This document shows, in pieces, positions 6,309-14,864 of a stretch of 64,000 bases of DNA. Under the pieces are notes generated by a model. That model saw nothing but the letters and a program-made list of their open reading frames with translations, searched no databases and was not told the origin of the DNA. This DNA is from Pseudomonadota bacterium (GTDB taxonomy: Bacteria > Pseudomonadota > Gammaproteobacteria > Steroidobacterales > Steroidobacteraceae), in the NCBI GenBank assembly GCA_018241505.1, contig JAFEDS010000009.1, forward strand, positions 496,001 to 560,000, given 5' to 3'. The translations under genes were made by a program, and so were the position numbers. Numbering within the stretch: position 1 is the first letter of the stretch; each line of letters opens with the position of its first letter.

Positions 6309-7402
6309 AGCGGCATGCCGAGTGTCGTGCTTCTCTGCTGCTCTAACTCGAGGTATGCAGGGTTGAGTTCGCAACCGATATAGCGTCGGCCGAGGTCGAT
6401 CGCGACTTGGCCGGTGGTCGAACTTCCGATAAAGGGGTCGAGCACGACGTCCCCCGGTCGCGAGCCTGCGAGAATGCAAGGCTCAATGAGCGTGGGCGGA
6501 AAGGCCGCGAAATGCGCACCTCGAAAGGGAACGGTGGCCACCGTCCAAACACTACGCCGATTTCGCCAGTATCCGTCCCCGACGGATCGTTTCTGGCCGA
6601 TGTTGGTGCTAGAACTAGCGGCTGCGTAGTGATCGACGAGCCCTTTGTGCTTGCCACCGATCCTGGGGCGCCCCTCGATCATCTTACGGATGTCCGATGG
6701 ATTCGATCTCACGCGCTCCCGAATTGCGGTCGCGTCGTAGTAGTAGCGCTCCGACTTGGAGAGTAGAAACACATACTCGTGGGAGCGCGTAGGGCGGTCC
6801 TTGACGCTCTCCGGAACCGCATTCGGTTTGTTCCAGATGAGTTCTCGATCTTGCGACCACCGCCAGATACGCTCCTCGAGCACGTAGCCACAGCCGCAGG
6901 GGCAATAGACTTCGACTTCCTCGATAATGTCGGCGCGTAAATACCAACCGTCGGCCTGCAGTGCGAGCGCGACGCGCCACGGTATCCCCAACAGGTCCTT
7001 CACTTTCATACCGTCCGTGAGCGCCTTGGGCGGCTTCCTGAGTGTGTCCTGCTTATGGCCGCCGCCGGCGTAGCGTTTTCCGAGCTCTGCGAGATTGCTG
7101 CGGCCCGGCGTACCACGGGCCGCGTATGAATCACCCATGACCAGCCACAGCGTGCCATCCCGGTTCAGTAACTCCCGGACCAGACGGAAGACGTGTACCA
7201 GCTGAGCGATGTACTCAGCGGATGTCGATTCGAGTCCTATTTGGTTCGCCATACCGTAGTCGCGCAGTCTGAAGTACGGCGGACTCGTGATGCAGGTTCG
7301 AACCTGCACGCCGTCCGCTGCCATCTGTTGCAGTAGCACCCGGCAATCACCCACATGGGTCTTGTCCAGCCAGTCAGGCACTGGGAAAAGCCCGGCGGAC
7401 AC
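6305..7402 (-). CDS. N4-cytosine/N6-adenine DNA methyltransferase
   Basis: This is a beta-class amino-methyltransferase: the catalytic TSPPYF lies near the N-terminus, and the SAM-binding motif DPFIGSSTTGQVAI, followed by RRYIGCELN, lies near the C-terminus, with a large target-recognition insert between. The insert carries a CPCGCGY zinc-knuckle-like segment. I chose GTG 7402 (about 365 residues), 29 bases inside the end of the radical SAM gene. A TTG at 7519 would add residues lying wholly inside that gene and is less likely. It is coupled to the frameshifted methyltransferase by an ATGA overlap. No restriction endonuclease is adjacent, so it is probably an orphan or a protective methylase. 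Confidence 0.88.
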   Translation of the reverse strand: MSAGLFPVPDWLDKTHVGDCRVLLQQMAADGVQVRTCITSPPYFRLRDYGMANQIGLESTSAEYIAQLVHVFRLVRELLNRDGTLWLVMGDSYAARGTPGRSNLAELGKRYAGGGHKQDTLRKPPKALTDGMKVKDLLGIPWRVALALQADGWYLRADIIEEVEVYCPCGCGYVLEERIWRWSQDRELIWNKPNAVPESVKDRPTRSHEYVFLLSKSERYYYDATAIRERVRSNPSDIRKMIEGRPRIGGKHKGLVDHYAAASSSTNIGQKRSVGDGYWRNRRSVWTVATVPFRGAHFAAFPPTLIEPCILAGSRPGDVVLDPFIGSSTTGQVAIDLGRRYIGCELNPAYLELEQQRSTTLGMPL

Positions 7403-8501
7403 CTTCGGGCAGCCGATACTCCGCCCACGGTACGACCCGATAGAGGCCGAGGTTTGCCCATCTCTGAAAGGCCCGTAGATCAAGCCGGGAACGGTCTTTG
7501 ACCATGACGAACGGCTCAATGCCCATCTCGGTCATCCGCTCGAAGCGGTAGAAGATTCGGGACCACGTCTCGGCCCGGTCATAGCCCACCAGCATGTACA
7601 CGCGCAGGTGCGTCGGCGGAATACCCGCCTGTCTCAAGCAGTCCACACCGCGAAAGAACACCCGCTCATCCTTGAGATTGTCCCAAGCCGTGTACAGCTT
7701 GCGTCGCTCGAATTTGGTGTCGCGGTACTGAATGCTGGCGAGCGCCTGCGCGCACTCATCGTCTATCAGCCGAATGTTGATGCCTTGGGTGATGTTGACC
7801 CGGAAGCCGCCATCGCGGATTTCGCGGATGCGCGCCTGCCATTGCTCGCGCCGCTGACCGAAGAAGTCGTTGTCAAGAAGGCGCAGTCGCCTGGGCCAGG
7901 GGATCCCGCGCCAGATGTCCGCGATGGTGTTCACCGATCGCGGCCTACCTTCCTTCGTCCGGACTTGGCAGAACCCGCAGTCCAACCGACATCCGCGCTG
8001 AGTAAAGCCAATCGAGTCGGCGAATTCGGGGTAGTCGCTGTAGTCATAGTGCTCATATTCGCTACCGATCAGTTGCTCGACCGTGAAGCGAAGTAAGTGC
8101 AGTCCAGCGCCCGATCCGCCCGTGATTGCGCCCGGCCAGGTCTTCTTGAACAATCCGAGGCGAGCTTCGCTGAAGTCGAAGATGACTGATCCATACACGC
8201 GGTCGTAATCGGGCTCGAACAAGTCGCGTGTGACGCGGCGCGTGAATCGCACATCATCGCCGTGGGAGCGATGCCAATGCGCCAGCTTCATCAGAGCCAG
8301 GTTCGGCAAGGAGCCGTCGATCTGTGTCAGCCTGACTCTCACGCGTGCGGTATATCCAGGTAGCTCGAAACGAACCTTGCCCCATCCTTGTCGAGCCGCG
8401 CCTCGCTCGTCCATCAAGTTTGCGTTCATCCAGAGTCCCACATTCGCGAGAGACCGCCTCCCAGCTGCTGGGAGGCTGCCAAACTCACAGTCTGTATACA
8501 T
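7374..8501 (-). CDS. Radical SAM protein, phage type
   Basis: The cluster-binding motif is RGCRLDCGFCQV (Cys-x3-Cys-x2-Cys), near residue 173, so a 4Fe-4S/SAM radical reaction is expected. The N-terminal 150 residues (RLTQIDGSLPNLALMKLAHW) resemble the Rossmann-like cobalamin-binding-type domain of many radical SAM enzymes. The substrate is unknown. The ATG at 8501 has AGAGGGA about 6 bases upstream; conservation may begin only near residue 54 (VRVRLTQIDG), so the N-terminus is uncertain. It heads a three-gene run with the DNA methyltransferase and the broken methyltransferase. Confidence 0.85.
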   Translation of the reverse strand: MYTDCEFGSLPAAGRRSLANVGLWMNANLMDERGAARQGWGKVRFELPGYTARVRVRLTQIDGSLPNLALMKLAHWHRSHGDDVRFTRRVTRDLFEPDYDRVYGSVIFDFSEARLGLFKKTWPGAITGGSGAGLHLLRFTVEQLIGSEYEHYDYSDYPEFADSIGFTQRGCRLDCGFCQVRTKEGRPRSVNTIADIWRGIPWPRRLRLLDNDFFGQRREQWQARIREIRDGGFRVNITQGINIRLIDDECAQALASIQYRDTKFERRKLYTAWDNLKDERVFFRGVDCLRQAGIPPTHLRVYMLVGYDRAETWSRIFYRFERMTEMGIEPFVMVKDRSRLDLRAFQRWANLGLYRVVPWAEYRLPEGVRRAFPSA

Positions 8502-8593
8502 GCGATCCCTCTCGGAGCCATGCCTAACAGACTCTAGAACCAGCGATCGGCCAAGGCGTCATCGCGACGCCTATCGTAGTTGGGCATAGGCGA

Positions 8594-8935
8594 ATGGCGT
8601 TGCTGCTTTCGCCAAGATGGCGGGGAAGTCGCGTAGATGGATTAGCTATGAAGTCAAAGCCAGCAACTTGCTCGCTCCAAGCATGGGCAACCCGAAGCCA
8701 GCGCGTACCCGACTGGCACCTCGATCCCCTCAAGCACGCTTTGATACAAGCGGTTCTCAAATTGAACATGGGCGCGGATGGACGGCAGATTTATCATGCT
8801 CTCATCGAGCCGCAGGCGGCTTTGTGTGATCGGTCCGCGCTCGACGCGGTCACGGCTGAGAACCGGGACCAAGTCCTTATGCGGGTGTGCTGGGTCGTGA
8901 AGCAAAGGGACTGGGCTTCACTGGAGGTCGCGTAA
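8594..8935 (+). CDS. Hypothetical protein, possible MbcA/ParS-like C-terminus
   Basis: The frame runs 113 codons. The C-terminal half (LKHALIQAVLKLNMGADGRQ, then EPQAALCDRSALDAVTAENR) has the spacing of the antitoxin-type C-terminal domain that reads PxxAL-x-GRS-x-L. That similarity is from memory and weak. The N-terminal third looks unlike the rest. An alternative start frame at 8617 (MAGKSRRWISYEV) suggests that a frameshift may have displaced the true N-terminus. No toxin gene is adjacent. The 183 bases to the next gene are empty. Confidence 0.4.
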   Translation: MALLLSPRWRGSRVDGLAMKSKPATCSLQAWATRSQRVPDWHLDPLKHALIQAVLKLNMGADGRQIYHALIEPQAALCDRSALDAVTAENRDQVLMRVCWVVKQRDWASLEVA

Positions 8936-9118
8936 GAAAAGCATCATGGCTCTGAGAGAGGCGCGAAGGTGGGTGGGCGACACACGAGCCGGCGTGAAGG
9001 GCCGCCGAGACAGTCAAAGAGACGGAGAACGCCAGCGTGGAGCGTTTGAAGCGCTGGGCGATCTCCGCCTCGCGGTCGATTCATGTGCGTCAGGGCGCAC
9101 CTCACTTCATGAGCGACT

Positions 9119-10972
9119 TCATGGGCGCACTACGACGACATAGTTCGAATACCTTGTGGGGTCGGTTGCCGGCGGTTCGCGGTTCCCGCCCAACATGAGG
9201 TCACCGGCTGCAACTGACCTCTTGTAGACCCAACGAGAATTGTCCGTTCGATCGTCGAAGTCGCACGTCTCCGTGGTTCGCAACCAACTCCCGTCGCTGA
9301 TCCAGGAGGGCAACTGCTCGACCGGCCGAAAACACACATACACCGTAGCTGCCTGGTCGAGTCTGAGCTGCAGATACTTGGAGGACGTCACGAACTTATC
9401 GTCGTTTGCCGACTGGATCAACGTACCGCCTGTAAGAGCCGGTGACAGGGCCGTTATCGTGTAGGGGCGATCTATATAGGCAATCGCACCAACCTCGGCG
9501 GTCGCGAGGCGGTAGGGTTTGCTGGTCGAAACCCATGCGATAGTCACACCGGGACCCGTCGCGATCATGTAGTCACGCGCCGCTGTCCCGCCGCGTCCTG
9601 TGACCTCGATGCGGACTTGATCGCTCGGGATGGCGTTATCCGGCACCGTGAACGTGAACGAGGACCCCGCTCCAGTAGCAAATGGCTGGGTACCGCTCGA
9701 GAGAGTAGCTGACCATGCCAGCGAGCTGCCAACTCCCGTTGCGGTCACTTGCTCGCCAGGGTGTAAGACGGTTTGAGGCGCCGGCGCCGTGATTTGGAGC
9801 GCGGTGACGCCAGTGGTGAGAACGACTTTCACGACGTTGAACGAATCGAAATCACCGGCCCCACCGGCTCCGTGGTTGGTTCCCGAGAAAACCGCCCACA
9901 GCGTGCGGCCGTCCGCGCTGATCCACTTCGCGGGAAACTGAAGACCGTTGTTTAGGCCCGCACTCTCGTTGAATCCGCCCCAGTCATCGTAATATCCGAC
10001 CGTGGACCATGGCCCCCAAGGTGCAGGGGCTTCAAAGTAGCCCATTTGTCCCGCCGAGTTTCCGTGGGCCTCAGCTGCGATGTATCGCCCGAGTGGGGCA
10101 TCGTAGACAACACCCACGAACGTTCCGGCACCTGCCGGGCTATTGGAGTCTGTAAACACCGGGACTGCATTCGCGCCCGTTGTGGTCCACATCGGTGATC
10201 CGTTCGCCATACCCGCAAAATACTCGAAGTGTCCTGGCGTTGCGGGGTCCTCAAGCAACGCGTTCGTACGCACGCGGCGCAAGTATGCGTGAGTGGGATC
10301 GACGTTGATGTCCCCGTTATAGTAGTAGTACACGTGGCTTGGATCGAAGGCGCCCCGATAGTCCTCGCCGAACTGCAGAGAGCCCCCCGCTTCCGTCCGA
10401 TTCGTCCACGGAGCGATGTGCCAGGTTGCGCCGAGATCAGTTGACCACACCATCGTCCGTTGAGTGGGATTGTCGCTCGACTTGATAGTGGGATCGCTGC
10501 AACCGCAGTTCGACGCTGTCCATAACCCACCCCAACCGTAGAGCACGCCGTTGACGGCGAGTAGGTCGTCCACTTTGCCCCCGAAGGTCGCCTGATGCTC
10601 GGCAAACTTTGGGGCTTGCCCCCAAACGTTCTGTCCGAAATAGCTTGTTGGATCGCCAGCGACGGGTGTCCCAGAAATGCGAGCGAACCCGAGGCTCGCT
10701 CGTCCAGTCGATTTGTTTGTTTCTGTGCCGTTGAAGCCGCCACCATCGCCCCACGCCCCGTAGAGGTTGCCGTCAGAGGCCCAAGTCAGCGGCCACAGGT
10801 CACTGCCGACGGCTTTGCGGAGACTTTGCACGGTCGAGAAGTCCCAGGTCATTGCCGTAATCGTTTGACTGGGCGGATAAGGCGGAGAAGTGGCGTGCGC
10901 TATCGAGGCGCTGGCTATTGTCAATAACAGAAGGCAGGGGATGATGATCGTTCGAAGTCGAGGCGGATGCAT
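9119..10972 (-). CDS. Secreted DUF4185-like beta-propeller protein
   Basis: The 617-residue product starts with a classical signal peptide (basic MHPPRLR, a hydrophobic stretch, cleavage after SIAHA). Residues 40-380 contain beta-propeller-like repeats rich in Trp and Gly (GNLYGAWGDGGGF, VWSTDLGATWHIAPW, FPAKWISADGRTLW), as in DUF4185. This is followed by two beta-sandwich-like segments. ATG 10972 has GGAGG 8 bases upstream. The role is probably binding or processing of an extracellular or periplasmic glycan. It has no connection with conjugation and is cargo. It is monocistronic, with no partner gene. Confidence 0.75.
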   Translation of the reverse strand: MHPPRLRTIIIPCLLLLTIASASIAHATSPPYPPSQTITAMTWDFSTVQSLRKAVGSDLWPLTWASDGNLYGAWGDGGGFNGTETNKSTGRASLGFARISGTPVAGDPTSYFGQNVWGQAPKFAEHQATFGGKVDDLLAVNGVLYGWGGLWTASNCGCSDPTIKSSDNPTQRTMVWSTDLGATWHIAPWTNRTEAGGSLQFGEDYRGAFDPSHVYYYYNGDINVDPTHAYLRRVRTNALLEDPATPGHFEYFAGMANGSPMWTTTGANAVPVFTDSNSPAGAGTFVGVVYDAPLGRYIAAEAHGNSAGQMGYFEAPAPWGPWSTVGYYDDWGGFNESAGLNNGLQFPAKWISADGRTLWAVFSGTNHGAGGAGDFDSFNVVKVVLTTGVTALQITAPAPQTVLHPGEQVTATGVGSSLAWSATLSSGTQPFATGAGSSFTFTVPDNAIPSDQVRIEVTGRGGTAARDYMIATGPGVTIAWVSTSKPYRLATAEVGAIAYIDRPYTITALSPALTGGTLIQSANDDKFVTSSKYLQLRLDQAATVYVCFRPVEQLPSWISDGSWLRTTETCDFDDRTDNSRWVYKRSVAAGDLMLGGNREPPATDPTRYSNYVVVVRP

Positions 10973-11325
10973 GCGGAGACCTCCATTGTTTTGGGCGTCC
11001 GCATCCTCTCGGAAGACTTCGAAAAACGACGACGATGTTTAGAAAGGTCCTGATCTCCACATTGATTGACGTCCCAGCGCATCCGCTCGATCCCGAGTGA
11101 CGCGCCCTCTCAGAACCTGCCAGATTTCTGTCCGCAAGTAGGCCGCTCGTGCGCCCAACCCTAGTGCCAGTGGCCCCTTGATCGGTCCACAGGCTTGCGC
11201 TCGGCGTCCCACTCGGCTCCGCGTGTATTGCACTTACTGCAACGCATGCGGGCCATCACATCGACAATCCGCGTAGACCGACTACCGACCCAACGCGCAA
11301 CGATCTGGGGATCAGCCCGCCGTTC

Positions 11326-11362
11326 GAGCCTAAGTACCCCCCGTAAGGGGGTACCCAGGCTC
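11326..11362. repeat. Long inverted repeat, terminator or cargo-boundary candidate
   Basis: GAGCCTAAGTACCCCC (11326-11341) pairs with GGGGGTACCCAGGCTC (11347-11362), 14 of 16 positions, with a 5-base loop. It lies about 60 bases downstream of the 11422-11856 gene and upstream of the secreted-protein cargo gene. No T-tract follows. The rest of 10973-11421 holds no gene I can support. Confidence 0.6.
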
Positions 11363-11421
11363 TGGCGATCATGTCAATCTGAAGGGAAATGGGTCACCGC
11401 GTAAGCGCCGATCGCGGCGCC

Positions 11422-11856
11422 TCATAGCAAGTGATGCTCACCGCAACGAATACAGGGGCCACGATTGTTCGGACCCGCGTCCCAGGCGGGTTGCGCTCCG
11501 GGACAGCGAGCGAACGATATGACACCATACTCGGAGATTGCGCATACCTCCTCCATCATCTTGTCGAACTCAGCGCCGTCAGTGCCGTAGTCGCAAATGC
11601 AATCATCGCCATCGTTGCCCAATACGATCTTGACCCAATAGTTCTGCTTCGGGTGGGAAGCGTGTGTAAAGAAGATGTCGCAAATGTCGCGGTTGAAGAC
11701 TTCACACAGCACTTGGTCTGCCGTGCGCGTCTCGACGGGTTCTTCTCCGTCATCGACTTTGTGCGGTACGAAACCAGCTGCCTGGGCGTGCTCCAGTATG
11801 AGTCGCACCACGGCTACCTCAACTCGTTGTCGTAGACTCATGTTCATGTACTCCAT
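11422..11856 (-). CDS. Hypothetical ICE protein, 144 aa
   Basis: An acidic soluble protein of unknown function. The C-terminus has Cys pairs (CICDYG and CIRCGEHHLL), so a small metal site is possible. Three in-frame ATG codons within 16 bases (11856, 11847, 11841) leave the start open. It begins the run of short minus-strand ICE genes between 11.4 and 15.6 kb. I see no recurrent leader hairpin upstream. Confidence 0.65.
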   Translation of the reverse strand: MEYMNMSLRQRVEVAVVRLILEHAQAAGFVPHKVDDGEEPVETRTADQVLCEVFNRDICDIFFTHASHPKQNYWVKIVLGNDGDDCICDYGTDGAEFDKMMEEVCAISEYGVISFARCPGAQPAWDAGPNNRGPCIRCGEHHLL

Positions 11857-11919
11857 TTTGGTGACGTTGATCCGAAGATCGAAAACTGCTTGATGAAAGT
11901 CCGATGCGCTCGAAGATTG

Positions 11920-12381
11920 TCAGCAGTCAACCTCGCCTCTTGCCAGGCGAGCCTCATAGATCGCCTCTTGCATCGCGCCCGTATCAACCTCGTAGTAGTC
12001 CAGGTGCTCTGCATACAACCGAAGGGCCCGTCCGCTGATCGCATCCAGACGGCGCATCAAGGCATGAACCCTCTGCGCGGTTTCCCATACCCAGGCTTCA
12101 TAGATCGTCCCGTTCCAGTTATGCGACGCACACGCATCCACTAACTCGCGGACGGAGGTAAAGCGACCTTCGCGGTAGACGACCACGTCGCCGGCTCGTT
12201 CTACCAAATCCTCGTCAGCCTTGAATTCCGACAGGATGAAAGTCGATTGCGACCGACACACGCCAGCGAAGGCCTCGAGCCAGCCCCTATCGTCAGGAGG
12301 GCAGCGACCGTTCTTTAATAGCTCCGACACGAAGAAGCGATCATAGAGTTCTTCCAAACTTGGAATTGTTAGAGTGCTCAT
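11920..12381 (-). CDS. Hypothetical ICE protein, 153 aa
   Basis: Start ATG 12381 is set by CCAAGGAGC eight bases upstream; upstream in-frame codons lie inside the leader. The protein is soluble and mostly helical (SLEELYDRFFVSELL, YEAWVWETAQRVHALMRRL), with no motif that I recognise. A weak GC hairpin (12426-12448, ACCCTGCG with CGCGGGT) precedes it, as for other short genes here. Function unknown. Confidence 0.75.
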   Translation of the reverse strand: MSTLTIPSLEELYDRFFVSELLKNGRCPPDDRGWLEAFAGVCRSQSTFILSEFKADEDLVERAGDVVVYREGRFTSVRELVDACASHNWNGTIYEAWVWETAQRVHALMRRLDAISGRALRLYAEHLDYYEVDTGAMQEAIYEARLARGEVDC

Positions 12382-12508
12382 ACCTAAGCTCCTTGGAAAA
12401 AGGGTGTAGAACGGAAATGACAATGACCCTGCGGATATGCACGCGGGTTACGTGGATCAGCGGCGGGGTTTCACGCAGTTGAGAAATCAGAGCCGTTCAC
12501 CAGAGCCT

Positions 12509-12697
12509 TCATGATCCCGCTCCCCGGACCTTGAATAGCCAGTCGGGATTGCGCGGCGCCTCATGTTCCATAAAGCGCCTCGCTTCATCCTCGGTCAGCA
12601 GTGAGGCAAAGATCAGATTGCGGGTTTGTACGCCGTTCTTTAGATCCATCGCCCTGAACGTGCGCTGCCCCTTGCACTTGCCGTAGATGTGTTTCAC
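12509..12697 (-). CDS. Small hypothetical protein, 62 aa
   Basis: It starts at GTG 12697, overlapping the stop of the upstream gene (GTGA), so translation is probably coupled. The product is basic at the N-terminus (KHIYGKCKGQRTFRAMDL), followed by an amphipathic helix (LLTEDEARRFMEHEA). No family recognised. Confidence 0.65.
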   Translation of the reverse strand: MKHIYGKCKGQRTFRAMDLKNGVQTRNLIFASLLTEDEARRFMEHEAPRNPDWLFKVRGAGS

Positions 12698-13050
12698 GAC
12701 CGCAGCTCCCTGGGCAAACCAGGCAGCACTCGAACATCGCCGTGATCGCCAGGAGCTCGACGATCACGCCGTCGGCGAGCTGTGGCCCGACCTGCCGGGG
12801 CGTCCAGTTCGTCAAAGAGACCGGGGCCTAAATCGACTTCAGAGCGGCACGTACCGTAGGCGTACCAACATCCACGTGGGTCGTAGTCTATTGCACGTCG
12901 CTTAGCTTCTTCGACCGCGGAGAGCGCGGCGCGGTGGTCGTTGATAAAAGGTCCGCGGAGACTACGGTACTCTGCTGACGTTGTATTTGTTTCGCGTCGA
13001 ACCGTCACGTAGTAGAAGCCGGGTTGAGTATCGGGCTGCTGATGTTCCAT
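12694..13050 (-). CDS. Small hypothetical protein, 118 aa
   Basis: ATG 13050 follows AAAAGGAGA by 6 bases and a strong leader hairpin (13074-13105). The first 80 residues look ordered (GFYYVTVRRETNTTSAEYRS, ALSAVEEAKRRAIDYD). The last 35 are Arg/Pro-rich and unlike the rest. Over the same bases another frame (12585-12815) reads WTPRQVGPQLADGVIVELL, which looks better coding, so a frameshift near 12800 is possible. It couples to the 62-residue gene by a 4-base overlap. Confidence 0.65.
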   Translation of the reverse strand: MEHQQPDTQPGFYYVTVRRETNTTSAEYRSLRGPFINDHRAALSAVEEAKRRAIDYDPRGCWYAYGTCRSEVDLGPGLFDELDAPAGRATARRRRDRRAPGDHGDVRVLPGLPRELRS

Positions 13051-13073
13051 GGGTATCTCCTTTTCAAAAGATT

Positions 13074-13105
13074 GAGGGGAGACCCCCACAGGGATGTCTC
13101 CCCTC
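13074..13105 (-). promoter_or_regulatory. GC hairpin leader before the 13050 gene
   Basis: GAGGGGAGACC (13074-13084) pairs with GTCTCCCCTC (13096-13105) around a GC-rich loop. The hairpin ends 24 bases before the ATG, leaving the ribosome binding site free. It is one of the clearest members of the recurrent leader family. Confidence 0.6.
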
Positions 13106-13153
13106 AGGGTTGATTTGCAGACGAGAGCGAATCAGGGTCGCAGGGACCCAGGT

Positions 13154-13396
13154 CTAGCCTCCTCGGGGAACTTCTATCCGGCTTTCGCCGACAAGAGTCC
13201 CCATCAGAATCAACTCCTGCGCTCCAAACACTTGGTGCTGACCGCAGGACTCGCATTCATAATTGCGAGCGTCGGGTTCACAACAGTCTTGCCTCTCTCC
13301 GCAGGCAAGGCAGAACCCTTCATAGTTGTCCTCTGCCTCTAGTAGGTCCTCAAATATGAACGTGACTTTTGACTGGTCAGAATTCGGCTGAGTCAT
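13154..13396 (-). CDS. Zinc-ribbon ICE protein, 80 aa
   Basis: Two Cys-x2-Cys knuckles (GFCLACGERQD and ECESCGQHQVFGAQEL) 17 residues apart form a zinc ribbon. I recall small proteins of this type from plasmids and ICEs. ATG 13396 is preferred because TGGAGA lies just upstream; an ATG 12 bases earlier overlaps it. Upstream is a long structured leader (13397-13616) shared with the DUF3577 gene. Probably nucleic-acid or protein binding; exact role unknown. Confidence 0.8.
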   Translation of the reverse strand: MTQPNSDQSKVTFIFEDLLEAEDNYEGFCLACGERQDCCEPDARNYECESCGQHQVFGAQELILMGTLVGESRIEVPRGG

Positions 13397-13616
13397 GTGT
13401 TTCTCCATTGAACAAGATGGAGGAACACGGTCCCCCCGCGGGAACGCGTGTCCCCTTGGGAATGAACAAGACTATGGTCGTGCATCATCGCCTTGTGGTC
13501 TGGGCGAATTGTCCGCAGATGTTGATGCTGAGCGGACTGGTTATCGATCGCCCCTAGTCGGAGCGCAGCCTTAAAGATCGACGACTGCCTGGGCTCGGTG
13601 CCGCCCGGAAGCGGCT
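13397..13616 (-). ncRNA. Structured leader, DUF3577-motif-like (copy 2)
   Basis: On the minus strand: hairpin GCCGC/GCGGC (13600-13615), then GCCCAG, hairpin GCAG/CTGC (13585-13588 with 13565-13568) enclosing TCGTCGATCTTTAAGG, then a region with a GATCGATAACC-like segment and a GTCCGC stem, and finally a GC hairpin (13422-13454) next to the ribosome binding site. The second base pair of the core stem is C-G here and T-A (U-A) in the other three copies, a compensatory change. No convincing gene lies in 13397-13935: the 80-codon minus frame at 13615-13857 has no support. Confidence 0.65.
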
Positions 13617-13935
13617 ACATTCGGTTGTGAGGATCAGAGCAGATTGGGCGAGGTGTCGCCTGCAAAGTCGCACGCGTCGCTACCCTGATAGTTGGCAAGG
13701 ACCGCGTACGTGCCGGTGAGCAGAGTCCGTAAGGTGGACCAGACCCCGGCACTAATTTTCTCCGGCCGCCACAGCAGTTGAACGATTGCTGCTCGCTGCC
13801 CGCTTGTTCAGAAGCTGGTGTTACAGGCAGTCCACCCACCAGTCCTTGCCGCCTCACGGACGGCGACCCCTTCCAGCCTGGTGGGCTGAGCGGGGGCCAG
13901 TATCAACACACATATTCTCGAGACGTTCAAGAGGA

Positions 13936-14172
13936 CTAAAACTTGAAAGCAACGCCCTTTCCTTCACGAATGCAGCGTGGACAAATCATCTCGGACAAGC
14001 CCAGCTCGCCTGGCTTTGGTATTGACCCACAGCGTGTCAACTGAAAGCCGTAGAATTCCCGACCGCAAAGCGGGCAGGGGAGAGCGAAATAGCCGCCGAG
14101 CGTGGCACGGAGTCGATTGAACCGCCTCACAGCGGCGCTCCATTGGCCGCCTACGATGATAATATTGCACAT
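13936..14172 (-). CDS. Zinc-finger ICE protein, 78 aa
   Basis: ATG 14172 has GGGAGGAG 9 bases upstream and follows a structured leader. Two Cys-x2-Cys pairs, ALPCPLCGREF and EMICPRCIREG, flank a 30-residue loop and form a zinc ribbon. The N-terminus is MCNIIIVGGQW. Small and probably nucleic-acid binding; unknown role. The frame is open further upstream (to 14406) but only through the leader. Confidence 0.78.
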   Translation of the reverse strand: MCNIIIVGGQWSAAVRRFNRLRATLGGYFALPCPLCGREFYGFQLTRCGSIPKPGELGLSEMICPRCIREGKGVAFKF

Positions 14173-14381
14173 ACGAAGAACTCCTCCCGTTGAACGGGAT
14201 ATGTTGGGATTCTCCCAGCGCGGGAGAGGCGTGACTAGACGACAGCATCCATCAACAAGGGTCTGTTGATCGTTCGCGCGAGGGATGGTGGTGCGAACTG
14301 GATCGATCAGCGCGACCGATTCGCGCCGTAGCCTTAAAGATCGAAAGCTACCTGGGCCATAGCCGCTGATCGAAATCAGCG
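14173..14381 (-). ncRNA. Structured leader, DUF3577-motif-like (copy 3)
   Basis: On the minus strand: hairpin CGCTGAT/ATCAGCG (14364-14381), GCCCAG, core hairpin GTAGC/GCTAC (14347-14351 with 14328-14332) around TTTCGATCTTTAAG, hairpin GCGCGAA/GCGC, then TGATCGATC, GTTCGC ... GCGAACG, a TCAACA/TGTTGA hairpin, and GC hairpins beside the ribosome binding site. It aligns over its whole length with the copy at 47990-48236. The rest of 14382-14612 shows no gene I can support. Confidence 0.7.
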
Positions 14382-14612
14382 TACACGCCATCAAATGTGC
14401 ATCCAAAAGCAGTACGGTTCCTGCAACAAATGCCCTTCGGGCGGATCCCGGTATTCTCCTTGGGATCGATCATGCCGTGTCCCTATCAGTAGCCTCATTG
14501 CGTCAGGAGCTTGAGTACGGATTGCGGAGCTGGCAGCCCATGCGAACCGTGCGGACGACGCCACTGTCGATGGTGGGTAATCTTATGGTGCGCGTCAGTT
14601 TCACGTTGCGAC

Positions 14613-14864
14613 CTAAAGAAACTCCACGCCCTGAGCTTCCGCCCATGCCCTTGCGATCGTGATTGCCTCCGCCTCGGTGTAGGACGACTGCGGGTGCGAC
14701 TCCCACGGCTCCCAAAAGCCACCGAGATCAGGATTCCACCACATCAGCACCGCGAACCATCCGCGCGCACTGCATGTCACGCTGACAAAGGGTCTCAGCG
14801 GCTCGATTGGGGGTTCAGTCGCCGTGGGTGCGCCGATTGCTACGGATGATTTAGTGTGATTCAT
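14613..14864 (-). CDS. Small ICE protein, 83 aa
   Basis: A compact Trp-rich protein: FVSVTCSARGWFAVLMWWNP, then DLGGFWEPWE, ending with a helix (TEAEAITIARAWAEAQG). I recall near-identical cores in other ICE and plasmid proteins of unknown function. The ATG at 14864 overlaps the stop of the upstream gene (ATGA), indicating coupling. Confidence 0.8.
   Translation of the reverse strand: MNHTKSSVAIGAPTATEPPIEPLRPFVSVTCSARGWFAVLMWWNPDLGGFWEPWESHPQSSYTEAEAITIARAWAEAQGVEFL

Noticed and set aside
12585-12815. 76-codon frame reading WTPRQVGPQLADGVIVELL
   Set aside because: Looks partly coding but overlaps two better supported genes; kept only as a hint of a frameshift in the 12694-13050 gene.
13615-13857. 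80-codon minus-strand frame
   Set aside because: No ribosome binding site or family-like sequence; overlaps the structured leader region.
13397-14381. Repeated hairpins considered as a CRISPR array
   Set aside because: Copies are about 200 bases long, unevenly spaced, placed before genes, and not separated by uniform spacers; no cas genes.
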